DNA of 64,000 nt. Origin: Flavobacterium bernardetii (GTDB lineage: Bacteria > Bacteroidota > Bacteroidia > Flavobacteriales > Flavobacteriaceae). The DNA is taken from the NCBI RefSeq assembly GCF_011305415.1, contig NZ_JAANOQ010000003.1:1-64000 (forward strand). The letters run 5' to 3'. Shown here in pieces: positions 1 to 7,810 of this stretch. Below the pieces are notes generated by a model. The model searched no databases. It was not told the DNA's origin and saw only the letters and a list, made by a program, of their open reading frames with translations. A program made the position numbers and the translations under genes. Within the stretch, counting starts at the first letter, position 1. Each line of letters begins with the position of its first letter.

Positions 1-221
1 GTAAATATTCCTCTTTCAATTTTCATATTGTTATCTAATTGTAGTTTTCCAGATTCTGCGGTAAAATAGCCACTAACTCTAATATATACGAAATCGAAAT
101 TTCGAATACTTGGTTATTGTTTTGTTATTTAATGTTTTAAGTAAATATATTTAAAAATACGCATTGCGTAAAATGAAATATGGTTTTACTCGTTGTTTCA
201 AATTCAAATATAGTATTTTTT

Positions 222-1280
222 TTACAAAAAATCTAATGGACTAACAATTTTTCTTAAACTATTATCCGTAACTTGGGTGTAAACTAATGTAGTTTTTATA
301 TCGCTATGTCCTAATAAATCCTGAATAAAGCGAATATCTGTGCCATTTTCCAATAAATGTGTGGCAAAACTATGTCGTAAACTGTGAACTCCAACTTTTT
401 TTATAATATTAGCTTTTTTAGCAGCAATTCTAAATATTTGTTGAATACTTCTAACGGAATAAGCACCACCATATTGCCCTTCAAATAAATATTCTTTCGG
501 TTTGTAGGTTTTATAATAGTCTCTAAGTTGAGGTAAAATGCTTTCAGGTAAATTTACATAACGGTCTTTTTTGCCTTTTCCACGTACTATAAATACGCGC
601 ATGGCTTTGCTATCAATATGTTCTATTTTTAAATTTATGATTTCAGAAACGCGTAAACCCATGCCATAAATTAACTTTAAAATGGTATTGTGCTTTAAGT
701 TTTCTGTATGGTGTAACAAACTTTTTACTTCCGAAAGATGTAACGCTTTGGGTAATATCAATTGTTTTTTTGGCCGAGGTAATTCTAAAAGTAATTGTGG
801 CTGAAGTAATACTTTTTCGTAATAAAATTTTATACCATTAATACGACTATGTAAAGTGTTTTCAGCATATTTCAAAATGTTTATGCAGTGAAGTAAATAA
901 TTTTGAACCTCTGTAAGCGTGCAGTTTGTTGCCGGTTTATCTTGAAGGTAATACAAATATTGTGCAAAATCCTGAATGTAGGTTCGAATAGTGTTCGGAC
1001 TGTAACCAAACAATTGCAATTGATTAACGAGCTTCTGAATTTCGTCTTTGTTTTGATCAGAAATTTTACTTAGTACAAGTTTCCCAATTACGGGCGTTTC
1101 CGGAATGTTGAATCGTTTTCTGTATTCAGAATTGTTTGGTAAATACCACATTTTATGTGTGTTACTCCAGTTTCTTCCTACACAGTTTTTAATTTCTGTT
1201 AAAAACGGAATGTCATTCGTAATCTTAAAGAAAATGACATTTTTTTCACGATGTTTTCCTAATATAATTTCATAGGGCAT
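222..1280 (-). CDS. Tyrosine recombinase (phage integrase family)
   Basis: 352-residue site-specific recombinase of the XerC/D-like tyrosine family. An extra N-terminal segment (about residues 1-60, with NTHKMWYLP) is followed by a SAM-like core-binding domain (about 80-165) and the catalytic domain. Catalytic residues are visible in order: Arg in GMGLRVSEI, the HSLRHSFATHLLENG box (H-x-x-R), the LLGHSD His, and the Tyr nucleophile in TLVYTQV. The N-terminal extension separates it from housekeeping XerC/XerD; a different gene at 28657 is the better XerD candidate. No flanking att repeats or phage genes are visible, so its substrate is unknown. Start chosen at the ATG of MPYEIILGK. Family call is firm, role is not. 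Confidence 0.92.
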   Translation of the reverse strand: MPYEIILGKHREKNVIFFKITNDIPFLTEIKNCVGRNWSNTHKMWYLPNNSEYRKRFNIPETPVIGKLVLSKISDQNKDEIQKLVNQLQLFGYSPNTIRTYIQDFAQYLYYLQDKPATNCTLTEVQNYLLHCINILKYAENTLHSRINGIKFYYEKVLLQPQLLLELPRPKKQLILPKALHLSEVKSLLHHTENLKHNTILKLIYGMGLRVSEIINLKIEHIDSKAMRVFIVRGKGKKDRYVNLPESILPQLRDYYKTYKPKEYLFEGQYGGAYSVRSIQQIFRIAAKKANIIKKVGVHSLRHSFATHLLENGTDIRFIQDLLGHSDIKTTLVYTQVTDNSLRKIVSPLDFL

Positions 1281-1373
1281 AGACAGGTTTATTTTGGCGG
1301 TTACAACACAAATCTAATTTAAATTTTTATAGTTTCAAAAAATAAATTTGTTTAAAAAACGAAACGTCTTATG

Positions 1374-1452
1374 TAGCCCCGATAGGAGCAAAGTACCGTG
1401 TACTGCGGATAGCGGGTGTGAAGTTGTTTGAAAAGTGAGACGTCTGCTCCTA
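1374..1452. repeat. Possible structured intergenic element, short copy
   Basis: Between two minus-strand genes lies TAGCCCCGATAGGAGC, a small GTAC/GTAC hairpin, then GCGGATAGCGGG. TAGGAGCA (1383-1390) is also perfectly complementary to TGCTCCTA (1445-1452). The same head and tail words (TAGCCCxGATAGxAGC and GCGGATAGCxGG) recur at 43983-44069 around a different hairpin. This suggests a dispersed structured element, perhaps an RNA read with the neighbouring minus genes. Identity as a named RNA family is not established. Confidence 0.4.
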
Positions 1453-1485
1453 AAAAAAAATAATAATTTCTTTGTTGCTAAGAGT

Positions 1486-2178
1486 TTATTTAGCTTTTTC
1501 GATAGTGTCCCAACTTTTCATGCCGTTACCAGAAATCGGAATTTTTTCGCCTAAAAATGTTGGTTTTGAAGAAATGAGCACATCTTTAAAAGCTTTAACT
1601 CGAGTCAATAGTTCTCTAATTCTCCAATTGAATCGTAAGGATTCTTTATAAATACTTTCATCAACCGCAAAACCATAGGCTTCAATGCCTAAACTTCGTG
1701 CGATATAAACGGAACGATTGATATGAAAATCCTGAGTCACGATAATGGCACTTTTAATTCCGAAAATCTCTTTGGCTCTAAACATGCTATCGTATGTGTC
1801 AAAACCGGCATGATCCATGAAAATTTGCTCTTTTTTTATGTTGAAATTTCGTCGTAAAATATATTTTCGCATGCTATTCACTTCGTCATATTCTTTCTGA
1901 CCGTGATCGCCTGATAATAAAAGGGCTTGGGCTTTATTGGCATAAATAATATTCACTCCAGCAAGTAAACGGTCTTCTAAAACATAAGATAATTTTTCAC
2001 GACTTACTTTGGCTCCTAAAACAATTATGGCATCTACTTTTGGAAGTTTTTTAATGTCTGAAAACACATAAGCTTCGGTTGATTTTACGATATAAAAATT
2101 GATGCTAAAAATAAAAATTCCAATAACGAAACAAGCTATTAGAAATTTTTTGAAGTGTTTTTTTAGAAATGTTTTCAT
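1486..2178 (-). CDS. SanA/YdcF-like DUF218 protein
   Basis: 230 residues with one N-terminal membrane segment (about 11-31, FLIACFVIGIFIFSINFYIV) and a DUF218 domain after it. Recognisable pieces are DAIIVLGAKVS, LLLSGDHG, DTYDSMFRAKEIF and IIVTQDFHINRSVYIAR, as in the E. coli vancomycin-exclusion protein SanA and YdcF/ElyC relatives. These are single-pass envelope proteins linked to barrier function; the biochemical activity is not settled. The DUF218 fold is confident, a specific role is not. It stands alone, between the recombinase and the OmpA lipoprotein, on the same strand. Confidence 0.85.
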   Translation of the reverse strand: MKTFLKKHFKKFLIACFVIGIFIFSINFYIVKSTEAYVFSDIKKLPKVDAIIVLGAKVSREKLSYVLEDRLLAGVNIIYANKAQALLLSGDHGQKEYDEVNSMRKYILRRNFNIKKEQIFMDHAGFDTYDSMFRAKEIFGIKSAIIVTQDFHINRSVYIARSLGIEAYGFAVDESIYKESLRFNWRIRELLTRVKAFKDVLISSKPTFLGEKIPISGNGMKSWDTIEKAK

Positions 2179-2218
2179 GTGTGATTTTTACCTTTCAAAT
2201 ATATAAAATTTCCCACAA

Positions 2219-2248
2219 AAAAAGCGACTAATTTCTTAGTCGCTTTTA
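2219..2248 (-). terminator. Rho-independent terminator of the OmpA-like gene
   Basis: Stem AAAAGCGACTAA / TTAGTCGCTTTT with a TTTC loop. Read on the minus strand the stem is followed by a run of Ts. It lies 18 nt past the stop codon of the minus-strand OmpA gene. Confidence 0.8.
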
Positions 2249-2265
2249 CTATTTTATTTAGAAAA

Positions 2266-3120
2266 TTACTTAGAAAGTGTTTTCATTTCTTTTTCTAACA
2301 TATCGTAAAATTGGTCGATTTTTGGCATAATGATAATGCGCGTTCTACGGTTTTTGGCTCTGTTTTCTGCTGTGTCATTTTCTACTAAAGGAATAAAAGA
2401 ACTTCTTCCAGCTGGAATTAATTGTTTCGGATTTACACCTAAATCGTTTTGTAACACACGTACAATTGAAGTCGAACGTTTCACAGATAAATCCCAGTTG
2501 TCTAATAATACTGAATTTTTAATCGGCACATTATCTGTATGACCTTCCACCATACATTCGAAATCAGGTTTACTGTTCACCACTTTCGCCACTTTCGCTA
2601 AAACTGATTTCGCTTTTAAATTCACATCATAACTTCCGGATTTGAATAATAAATTATCAGCAATAGAAATCATAACTACACCTTTTTCAACGTTGATGTT
2701 AATGTCTGGATCGTCAATACCAACTTCACGTTTTAAACTCGTAACTAAAGCCAATGTAACACTGTCTTTTTTTGTTAACGCATCTTGTAAACGGGTAATT
2801 TTTAAATCTTTTTCACGTAAACTTTCTAATGATTTTTCTAGGTTTTGAGCACCTTTTGTAGTTAAAACAGTCATTTCTTTAGAACTGTTTATTAAATCAG
2901 AATTGTTCTTTTTTAGATAATCCAATTGGCTCATTAAACTACTTCTTTCCGCGTTTAATAAGTCTTTTTCACTCAAACAGCTGTTTAACTTTACAGTTGC
3001 TGAATTTAATAAATCTTGAGTTTCTTTTTGTTGCGCTTCTAAAGCTGTGAATTTCTTTTTAGAAACACACGACGTAAGCACAAAGGGAATTGTTGCGGCT
3101 AAAACTAGTACTTTTCTCAT
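2266..3120 (-). CDS. OmpA-family outer membrane lipoprotein
   Basis: 284 residues. A lipoprotein signal peptide ends at the lipobox LTSC (Cys18). Next comes a long coiled-coil region (about 22-130, rich in Leu/Lys/Glu/Gln) and a C-terminal OmpA peptidoglycan-binding domain (about 145-265) with LFKSGSYDVN, VEGHTDNVPI, NWDLSVKRS and AENRAKNRRTRI. The protein should be lipid-anchored and reach the cell wall through its OmpA domain, a Pal-like tethering role. It is monocistronic with its own terminator. Family call is strong; the specific physiological role is inferred. Confidence 0.93.
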   Translation of the reverse strand: MRKVLVLAATIPFVLTSCVSKKKFTALEAQQKETQDLLNSATVKLNSCLSEKDLLNAERSSLMSQLDYLKKNNSDLINSSKEMTVLTTKGAQNLEKSLESLREKDLKITRLQDALTKKDSVTLALVTSLKREVGIDDPDININVEKGVVMISIADNLLFKSGSYDVNLKAKSVLAKVAKVVNSKPDFECMVEGHTDNVPIKNSVLLDNWDLSVKRSTSIVRVLQNDLGVNPKQLIPAGRSSFIPLVENDTAENRAKNRRTRIIIMPKIDQFYDMLEKEMKTLSK

Positions 3121-3933
3121 TTTAATAGGATTTTTTACAAAGCTATACAGAAAAAATCATACCAAAGTGTAACGAAAAGTGAAATTTTAGTTAAAAAAGT
3201 TTGGAGTCAGAAGTAGGAAGCTGGAAGTCAGAAGAATAAAATTGAAGTTTTAGTTTTCGAATTTCAGCAATGTTGAAAACTTAAATGACTTATGAGTTTA
3301 AATTTTGTTAACCCGTTGGGTGTAATTAGTTTCTGATAAGAATTTTTCGTCAGTTCGAGTGATTTTTGTCAAAAAATCGTATCGAGAACAAGAAAAATTT
3401 CATTAAAAACTATTCTCGATACATTTTTTGTTTCGTTTTACTGCACAAAAAACACTCGAATTGACGTTTTTTTTAATTAGATCCAACGGGTTTTATTAAT
3501 GTGTTTTAGATAGCTTGTCCCGTTTTTTCGGGAGGTGCCCGAAGGGTGGGGTGTCAAATAACTTGACTTTTTTAGGACTTTTCGTTGAATCTTATTAATC
3601 TCTCAAGTTTTTTCTTTTTCTGAAAAATCTATGTTCTCTCTTTTAAGCGAAGCGACTTTTTTTTTACATAAAAACCTATGTGCCTATGTGTTTCAAATTA
3701 AATCTGTGTTCCTATTTCAATTTAACCCACCAAAATAAAAATTTTATAAATTAATATAATTTCTCCAATCTGTGTTTTTAATATCCAGAATCAAAATTAA
3801 AATTATCAGTTAAATCCGTGTTCCTATTTCAATTTAACACCAAAATAAAAATTTTATAAATTAATATAATTTCTCCAATCTGTGTTCCAACTATCCAGAA
3901 TCAAAATTAAAATTATCAGTTAAATCTGTGTTC
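3121..3933. other. Repeat-rich intergenic gap without genes
   Basis: About 810 bases with no credible gene. It contains, in order: the words GGAAGCTGGAAGTCAGAAG (about 3216-3234), a 183-bp dispersed palindromic element (3310-3492), a hairpin word GTCCCGTTTTTTCGGGAGG (about 3513-3531), AAACCTATGTGCCTATGTGTTT (about 3671-3692, whose reverse complement is nearly repeated after prfH near 34118-34139), and a 110-bp tandem duplication that runs into the end of the glycosyltransferase gene. Confidence 0.75.
3310..3492. repeat. Dispersed palindromic element, copy 1
   Basis: Begins AACCCGTTGGGTGTAATTAG and ends with the inverted form CCAACGGGTT. Inside are inverted pairs GTCAGTTCGAGTG / CACTCGAATTGAC and TATCGAGAA / TTCTCGATA, so the whole element can fold as one long imperfect hairpin. 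A second, inverted copy lies at 16207-16388 with close identity except at one end. No coding capacity. It resembles a MITE or an intergenic palindromic repeat; the family name is unknown to me. Confidence 0.85.
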
Positions 3934-3943
3934 CTATTTCAAT
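3701..3943. repeat. 110-112 bp tandem duplication
   Basis: Two nearly identical units (3701-3812 and 3813-3922) start AATCxGTGTTCCTATTTCAAT and share the word TCCAATCTGTGTT internally. A third partial unit (3923-3943) overlaps the last codons and stop of the minus-strand glycosyltransferase. The first unit is 2 bp longer (ACCCACC against ACACC). Confidence 0.88.
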
Positions 3944-4935
3944 CTCAAAATCGTAAAAGTCTTCTTTTTCCCAACAAAATAGCTCCAAACAATAGATTTT
4001 GTATAAAAATAATTCGTTTTTTGATGAGAAGCTCTCTTTTTTAGATTTCTGGAAAGTAAATGATAAAAATAGAAATGAGCTTTTAATATCGCCCAAGTAT
4101 GTTTGAATTTTCCTTGAAAGATAAATTGCATGGCTGCCACGCCATCTAAACACAAACGGATGAAGATAATTGGAAACAATTTCCCTTTCGGAAGATTTTT
4201 GGTCAGCATTAATAACGAATTTCGAAAATTTAGAAAGGTTTTCTTTGGATTAGCTTCGTTTAAAGTCGCACCACCAACGTGATATACCACAGAAGTCGGA
4301 CAATATTTTGCTGTAAATCCTAAGTTGTTCGCACGCCAACACAAATCAATTTCTTCTTGATGTGCGAAAAAGTCATCATCAAAACCTTGTAAAGTTCTGT
4401 ACACTTCTTTTCGGATAAAAAAACAAGCACCAGTTGCCCAAAAGACTTCTGTTTCTTGATTGTATTGTCCTAAATCTTCTTCCAACGTATCAAAAATTCG
4501 ACCTTTACAAAACGGATAGCCAAATTTATCAATAAATCCGCCAGCGCCACCAGCATATTCGAAATGTGTTTTCTTTTTAAAATCTAATAATTTAGGTTGG
4601 ATGATAGCCGTTTTCGGTTGGTTATCAAAAATGGCTTCAATCGGTTGTAACCAATTTTCGGTAACTTCAATATCTGAATTTACTAATGCGTAATAAGGTT
4701 CTTCTACAAATCTTAACGCTTCGTTATATCCTTTTGCAAAACCAAAATTACCTGTATTTTCAATGATTTTTACAGAAGGAAATTCGTTTTTCAAAACGTC
4801 AATAGAAGTATCTGTTGAAGCATTATCCGCTACATAAATCGTAGCATTTCCAGAAAACTGAATCACAGAAGGCAAGAATTGCTGCAATAATTTCGTACCA
4901 TTCCAATTTAAGATAACTACGGCTGTTTTAGTCAA
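3934..4935 (-). CDS. Family 2 glycosyltransferase
   Basis: 333 residues, a GT-A fold glycosyltransferase of the rhamnosyltransferase/WbbL-like kind. N-terminal VVILNWNG, nucleotide-binding VADNASTDTS (about 35), GNFGFAKGYNEA (about 63), the acidic LVNSDIEV (about 86), then FWATGACFFIRKEVY and the catalytic-base region AHQEEIDLCWR. The C-terminus has a hydrophobic stretch (LFPIIFIRLCLDGVAAM) that suggests membrane association. It probably adds a sugar to a surface glycan, substrate unknown. Its start overlaps the previous gene by 8 nt (minus operon with the next two entries). Its 3' end lies in a tandem repeat, so the last residues are likely variable between strains. Confidence 0.9.
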   Translation of the reverse strand: MTKTAVVILNWNGTKLLQQFLPSVIQFSGNATIYVADNASTDTSIDVLKNEFPSVKIIENTGNFGFAKGYNEALRFVEEPYYALVNSDIEVTENWLQPIEAIFDNQPKTAIIQPKLLDFKKKTHFEYAGGAGGFIDKFGYPFCKGRIFDTLEEDLGQYNQETEVFWATGACFFIRKEVYRTLQGFDDDFFAHQEEIDLCWRANNLGFTAKYCPTSVVYHVGGATLNEANPKKTFLNFRNSLLMLTKNLPKGKLFPIIFIRLCLDGVAAMQFIFQGKFKHTWAILKAHFYFYHLLSRNLKKRASHQKTNYFYTKSIVWSYFVGKKKTFTILRLK

Positions 4936-5341
4936 GTTGTTTATGAATAAAGTTGTTTATTTTATTTTGTTTTTGATTTCTTTCCAATGAAAAATTACCA
5001 GAAATCGCATCTGCTTTTTTTGAAAACTTATTGGAAATAGTGAAATAGGTTATAGCTAGTTTTGAATCTGAATCTTGATGGTTTTTACCGAGTATATAGG
5101 CAAGTTCAGCTAAGTGTTCTAAATGGGATTCAGTTAATGAGTTTTCATTGATAAGGGCCTCCATTTTATTGTCGTCGAATTCAGAAACGGCTATAAAATC
5201 AAAATTGAACGTAGTTTGTATTGCGTTCGAAATTTCTTCTGTAGTTTCTATATTAGAACAGCCTAATGCTTTAGAAAGTAAACTTTTAAGGAATGAACTT
5301 AATTGTTCTATTTGTTTTTCTATAGTGTCTCTTTGTTCCAT
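4928..5341 (-). CDS. Conserved-looking protein of unknown function
   Basis: 137 residues, mostly helical by composition, no signal peptide or membrane segment. The N-terminus (EKQIEQLSSFLKSLLSKALG) loosely resembles small DUF6483-type proteins, but I would not assign it. It is sandwiched between the HsdR-N-like gene (2-nt gap) and the glycosyltransferase (8-nt overlap), so it is translated as part of that operon. Codon use looks like its neighbours. Function unknown. Confidence 0.75.
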   Translation of the reverse strand: MEQRDTIEKQIEQLSSFLKSLLSKALGCSNIETTEEISNAIQTTFNFDFIAVSEFDDNKMEALINENSLTESHLEHLAELAYILGKNHQDSDSKLAITYFTISNKFSKKADAISGNFSLERNQKQNKINNFIHKQLD

Positions 5342-5343
5342 TT

Positions 5344-5790
5344 TTACTTTTTATATTCAGGCAGCTCTTTCAAAAAAGTATATTGCTCTTTTTCAAAATC
5401 CATTTGGCAAAAATAATGATTTAATCCGTTAGTTACCATCAAAAATTCGGCTTTCAAAGTAAAATTATACCGCGCAATTTGGTCAAAAGTGTTTTGAGAA
5501 ATCGTTACATCTGGTTGTTTGCATTCTACAATTAAAAAAATACTACCGTCTGAATTAAAAATCACAATATCGTATCGTTTACTCATTCCGTTAATTTTCA
5601 CTTGTTTTTCAACGTTAATCAACGATTTAGGATAATTGCATTCTTCCATCAAATAGAAAACCGTATGTTGTCTAACCCATTCTTCCGGAGTTAACACCAC
5701 AAATTTTTTTCTAATTTCATCAAAAATAGCAACTTTATTTTCACTATTTTTGAACCGAAAGGAATAAGATGGGAAATTCAGTTTATTCAA
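5344..5790 (-). CDS. HsdR N-terminal domain (PD-(D/E)XK nuclease-like) protein
   Basis: 148 residues matching the stand-alone 'type I restriction enzyme R protein N-terminal' domain common in Bacteroidota. Nuclease-fold motifs are present: KRYDIVIFNSDGSIFLIVECKQP gives the D...E-x-K core, with the acidic residue in YDIVIF and the EXK-like ECK, and VTNGLNHYFCQMD follows. No helicase or other restriction-modification genes are nearby, so this is not a restriction system by itself. In related genomes I recall this gene next to holA, as here (divergent, with an S23 gene inserted between). Activity on DNA is plausible but undemonstrated. Confidence 0.85.
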   Translation of the reverse strand: MNKLNFPSYSFRFKNSENKVAIFDEIRKKFVVLTPEEWVRQHTVFYLMEECNYPKSLINVEKQVKINGMSKRYDIVIFNSDGSIFLIVECKQPDVTISQNTFDQIARYNFTLKAEFLMVTNGLNHYFCQMDFEKEQYTFLKELPEYKK

Positions 5791-5798
5791 TGTTTATA

Positions 5799-6246
5799 GT
5801 TTATTGTTAATTGTTTGTTGTTTGAATGGCAAAAATAGAAAAATTTGAGGATTTAGAAATTTGGAATATTTCTCGTGATATTTGTAAAGATATTGAAATC
5901 TTGTTTGAAACTACTGGTTTAGGAAAAAGATATTCGATAAAAGACCAGATGGATAGAAGCTCAGGCTCAATTATGGACAACATTGCTGAGGGTTTTGAAA
6001 GAAATGGAAACAGAGAATTTATTAATTTTTTGAGTTATTCTAAAGGTTCATGTGGTGAATTAAAATCACAATTGTATAGATCATTTGATAAGAATATAAT
6101 TTCTGAAGAACAATTTCGAGTAACATCACAAAAAATAGAACTTGTAAAAAACAAAATCGGAGCATTTATGAAATATTTAAATAATTCTGAAATTAAAGGT
6201 TTGAAGTTTAACAACAAACAATAAACCAAAAACAACAAACCAAACA
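5799..6246. repeat. Inverted repeats flanking the S23-type gene
   Basis: Left flank 5799-5824 contains GTTTATTGTT and ATTGTTTGTTGTTT. Right flank 6210-6246 contains AACAACAAACAATAAACC and AACAACAAACC. The right word is the reverse complement of the left one, so a transcript could close a stem with the whole reading frame in the loop. This is the architecture of 23S rRNA intervening sequences that carry the same protein family. Confidence 0.65.
5826..6224 (+). CDS. S23/IVS-type four-helix bundle protein
   Basis: 132 residues of the '23S rRNA intervening sequence' / four-helix bundle family. Diagnostic pieces are FEDLEIWNISRDICKDI at the N-terminus, IKDQMDRSSGSIMDNIAEGFERN, and FINFLSYSKGSCGELKSQL. 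The family is found in 23S rRNA intervening sequences and as stand-alone genes; its function is unknown, though a relative (Avd) serves diversity-generating retroelements. No reverse transcriptase or variable repeat is here. The gene sits in the intergenic space between two divergent genes and is bounded by inverted repeats, which suggests insertion as a unit. Confidence 0.9.
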   Translation: MAKIEKFEDLEIWNISRDICKDIEILFETTGLGKRYSIKDQMDRSSGSIMDNIAEGFERNGNREFINFLSYSKGSCGELKSQLYRSFDKNIISEEQFRVTSQKIELVKNKIGAFMKYLNNSEIKGLKFNNKQ

Positions 6247-7248
6247 ATGACTGAAGTAATAAAAATAGTTAACGATATTAAATCTAGAAATTTTAAACCT
6301 GTATATTTTTTATGCGGAGAAGAAGCGTATTATATAGATAGAATTTCCGATTTAATTGAAGAAACGGCACTTACAGAAGATGAAAAAGCATTCAACCAGA
6401 TTGTTTTATACGGAAGAGATACCTCGGTGGAAGAAATAGTTTCTACTGCGAAACGTTTTCCGATGATGGCAGATTATCAGGTAGTTATTGTAAAAGAAGC
6501 GCAGAATTTAGTTAAAACGTTTGAAAATTTCGCCAATTATATGGCCAATGTGCAACCAACTACCATTTTAGTTTTTGCTTATAGAGCCAAGCCTGATGGA
6601 AGAAAGAAAATATTCAAAACGATTAAAGATATTGGTGTGTATTTTGAAAGTAAAAAACTATACGATAACCAAGTTCCTGAGTGGATTGTAAAAGTTTTAA
6701 AAGGTCAGAATTACGGAATTGAACCTAAAGCTGCTGCGATGTTAGCAGAGTTTTTAGGAACCGATTTAGCTAAGATTAATAACGAATTAGATAAACTAAA
6801 AATCGTTTTTCCAACCGGACACGTTTTTACGCCAAAAAATATAGAAGAAAACATAGGTTTCAGTAAAGATTATAATATTTTCGAATTGAAATCGGCATTA
6901 GCGCTTAGGAATCAAGAAAAAGCATATACTATCATTCATCATTTTGGTTTTAACATGAAAGAAACACCCATGGTATTAGTAACCGGACAAATGTTTTCGT
7001 TTTTCTCACAATTGTTACAATTCCATGGATTAAAAGACAAATCCAAATTTAATGCCGCAAAAGCATTAGGAGTCAATCCGTTTTTTATAGAAGAATTCGC
7101 TAAAGCTGCTCAAAATTTCCCTATGCGAAAAGTCAGCCAAATTATAGAAGTTATCAGAGATATTGATGTTAAATCCAAAGGAGTTGGTGCAGGTTCTATG
7201 AAAGAAGACGATATGCTAAAAGAAATGGTGTATAAAATATTCAATTAA
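6247..7248 (+). CDS. holA: DNA polymerase III subunit delta
   Basis: 333 residues, usual length for HolA. The N-terminus KPVYFLCGEEAYYIDRISD is the typical start of the first domain; FPMMADYQVVIVKEAQ, AAAMLAEFLGTDLAKINNELDKL and the helical C-terminal clamp-loader collar follow. It is the subunit of the clamp loader that opens the beta clamp during replication. The C-terminus MKEDDMLKEMVYKIF is typical for Bacteroidota. It is followed by a long gap with an 11-bp tandem repeat. Confidence 0.95.
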   Translation: MTEVIKIVNDIKSRNFKPVYFLCGEEAYYIDRISDLIEETALTEDEKAFNQIVLYGRDTSVEEIVSTAKRFPMMADYQVVIVKEAQNLVKTFENFANYMANVQPTTILVFAYRAKPDGRKKIFKTIKDIGVYFESKKLYDNQVPEWIVKVLKGQNYGIEPKAAAMLAEFLGTDLAKINNELDKLKIVFPTGHVFTPKNIEENIGFSKDYNIFELKSALALRNQEKAYTIIHHFGFNMKETPMVLVTGQMFSFFSQLLQFHGLKDKSKFNAAKALGVNPFFIEEFAKAAQNFPMRKVSQIIEVIRDIDVKSKGVGAGSMKEDDMLKEMVYKIFN

Positions 7249-7331
7249 TCCGTCATAGTAATCCTAATTCATATTCATTTAAAAGCACCTTTAAAAAGTA
7301 GATAAAGTACATATAGTATAGATAAAGTATG

Positions 7332-7391
7332 GATAGTGTATAGATAGTGTATAGATAGTGTATAGATAGTGTATAGATAGTGTATGAAAAG
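7332..7391. repeat. 11-bp tandem repeat
   Basis: Five uninterrupted units of GATAGTGTATA (the last ends in G), preceded by degenerate units from about 7300 (GATAAAGTACATATA, GATAAAGTATG). It lies between holA and the small membrane protein gene. The unit is close to one helical turn. Confidence 0.92.
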
Positions 7392-7520
7392 TGTAGGGGT
7401 GAAATTATAAATAACATACTACTTTGGCAATAATTAGGTAGTTTAATTTTAACTAGTATTGTTTCTTTATAGTATAAAAAATCCCGATATTTGCATTCCT
7501 AAATTTATAAAATTAATATA

Positions 7521-7697
7521 ATGAACAAAAATACAGTTTTAGCTTGGGCTACGGGTATCATGGTGATAATGGGAATAATTATAATGGGTTTAGCTGTTTA
7601 CAGATACGATGATGTTGCAGGTTGGGGTTTTGCAGCAGTTGCCGTAGGTTTTTTTGCAAATGCATGGGTTTTTAACGCCTTAAAAGGAAGAATGTAA
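7521..7697 (+). CDS. Small two-helix membrane protein
   Basis: 58 residues starting MNKNTVLAWATGIMVIMG. Two hydrophobic helices: about 8-26 (AWATGIMVIMGIIIMGLAV) and 33-52 (around GWGFAAVAVGFFANAWVF), linked by YRYDD. The C-terminus is basic (NALKGRM). A reasonable upstream -7 element GATATTTG occurs about 30 nt before the start. I recall a conserved small flavobacterial membrane protein of this shape encoded before ettA (possibly the CAL67264 family), but the name is from memory. Function unknown. Confidence 0.82.
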   Translation: MNKNTVLAWATGIMVIMGIIIMGLAVYRYDDVAGWGFAAVAVGFFANAWVFNALKGRM

Positions 7698-7810
7698 TTC
7701 TAATTTGCGATTTAAGAAATACGATTTACGAAGTTTGAGAGTTTTGAACTTGAAACCTAAAACCTAAAACCTGAAACTTGAAACAAAAAATAAACAAATA
7801 AAAATAAATT
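7698..7810. repeat. Short-word repeat spacer before ettA
   Basis: Contains TGCGATTTAAGAAATACGATTTACGA and a run of 8-bp words (CCTAAAAC, CCTAAAAC, CCTGAAAC, CTTGAAAC) at about 7756-7788. No gene. Similar word-built spacers recur through the window. Confidence 0.6.

Noticed and set aside
2330-2848. Plus-strand frames opposite the OmpA gene
   Set aside because: Antisense shadows of a well-supported gene.
1-3120. Prophage or integrative element around the recombinase
   Set aside because: Only the recombinase is mobile-element-like; neighbours are ordinary envelope genes and no att repeats are visible.
5344-5790. Type I restriction-modification system
   Set aside because: Only an HsdR N-terminal-like domain is present, with no helicase, HsdM or HsdS.
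7300-7391. CRISPR-like array
   Set aside because: 11-bp units are directly adjacent with no spacers. The arrays at 60426 and 63721 are rejected for the same reason.
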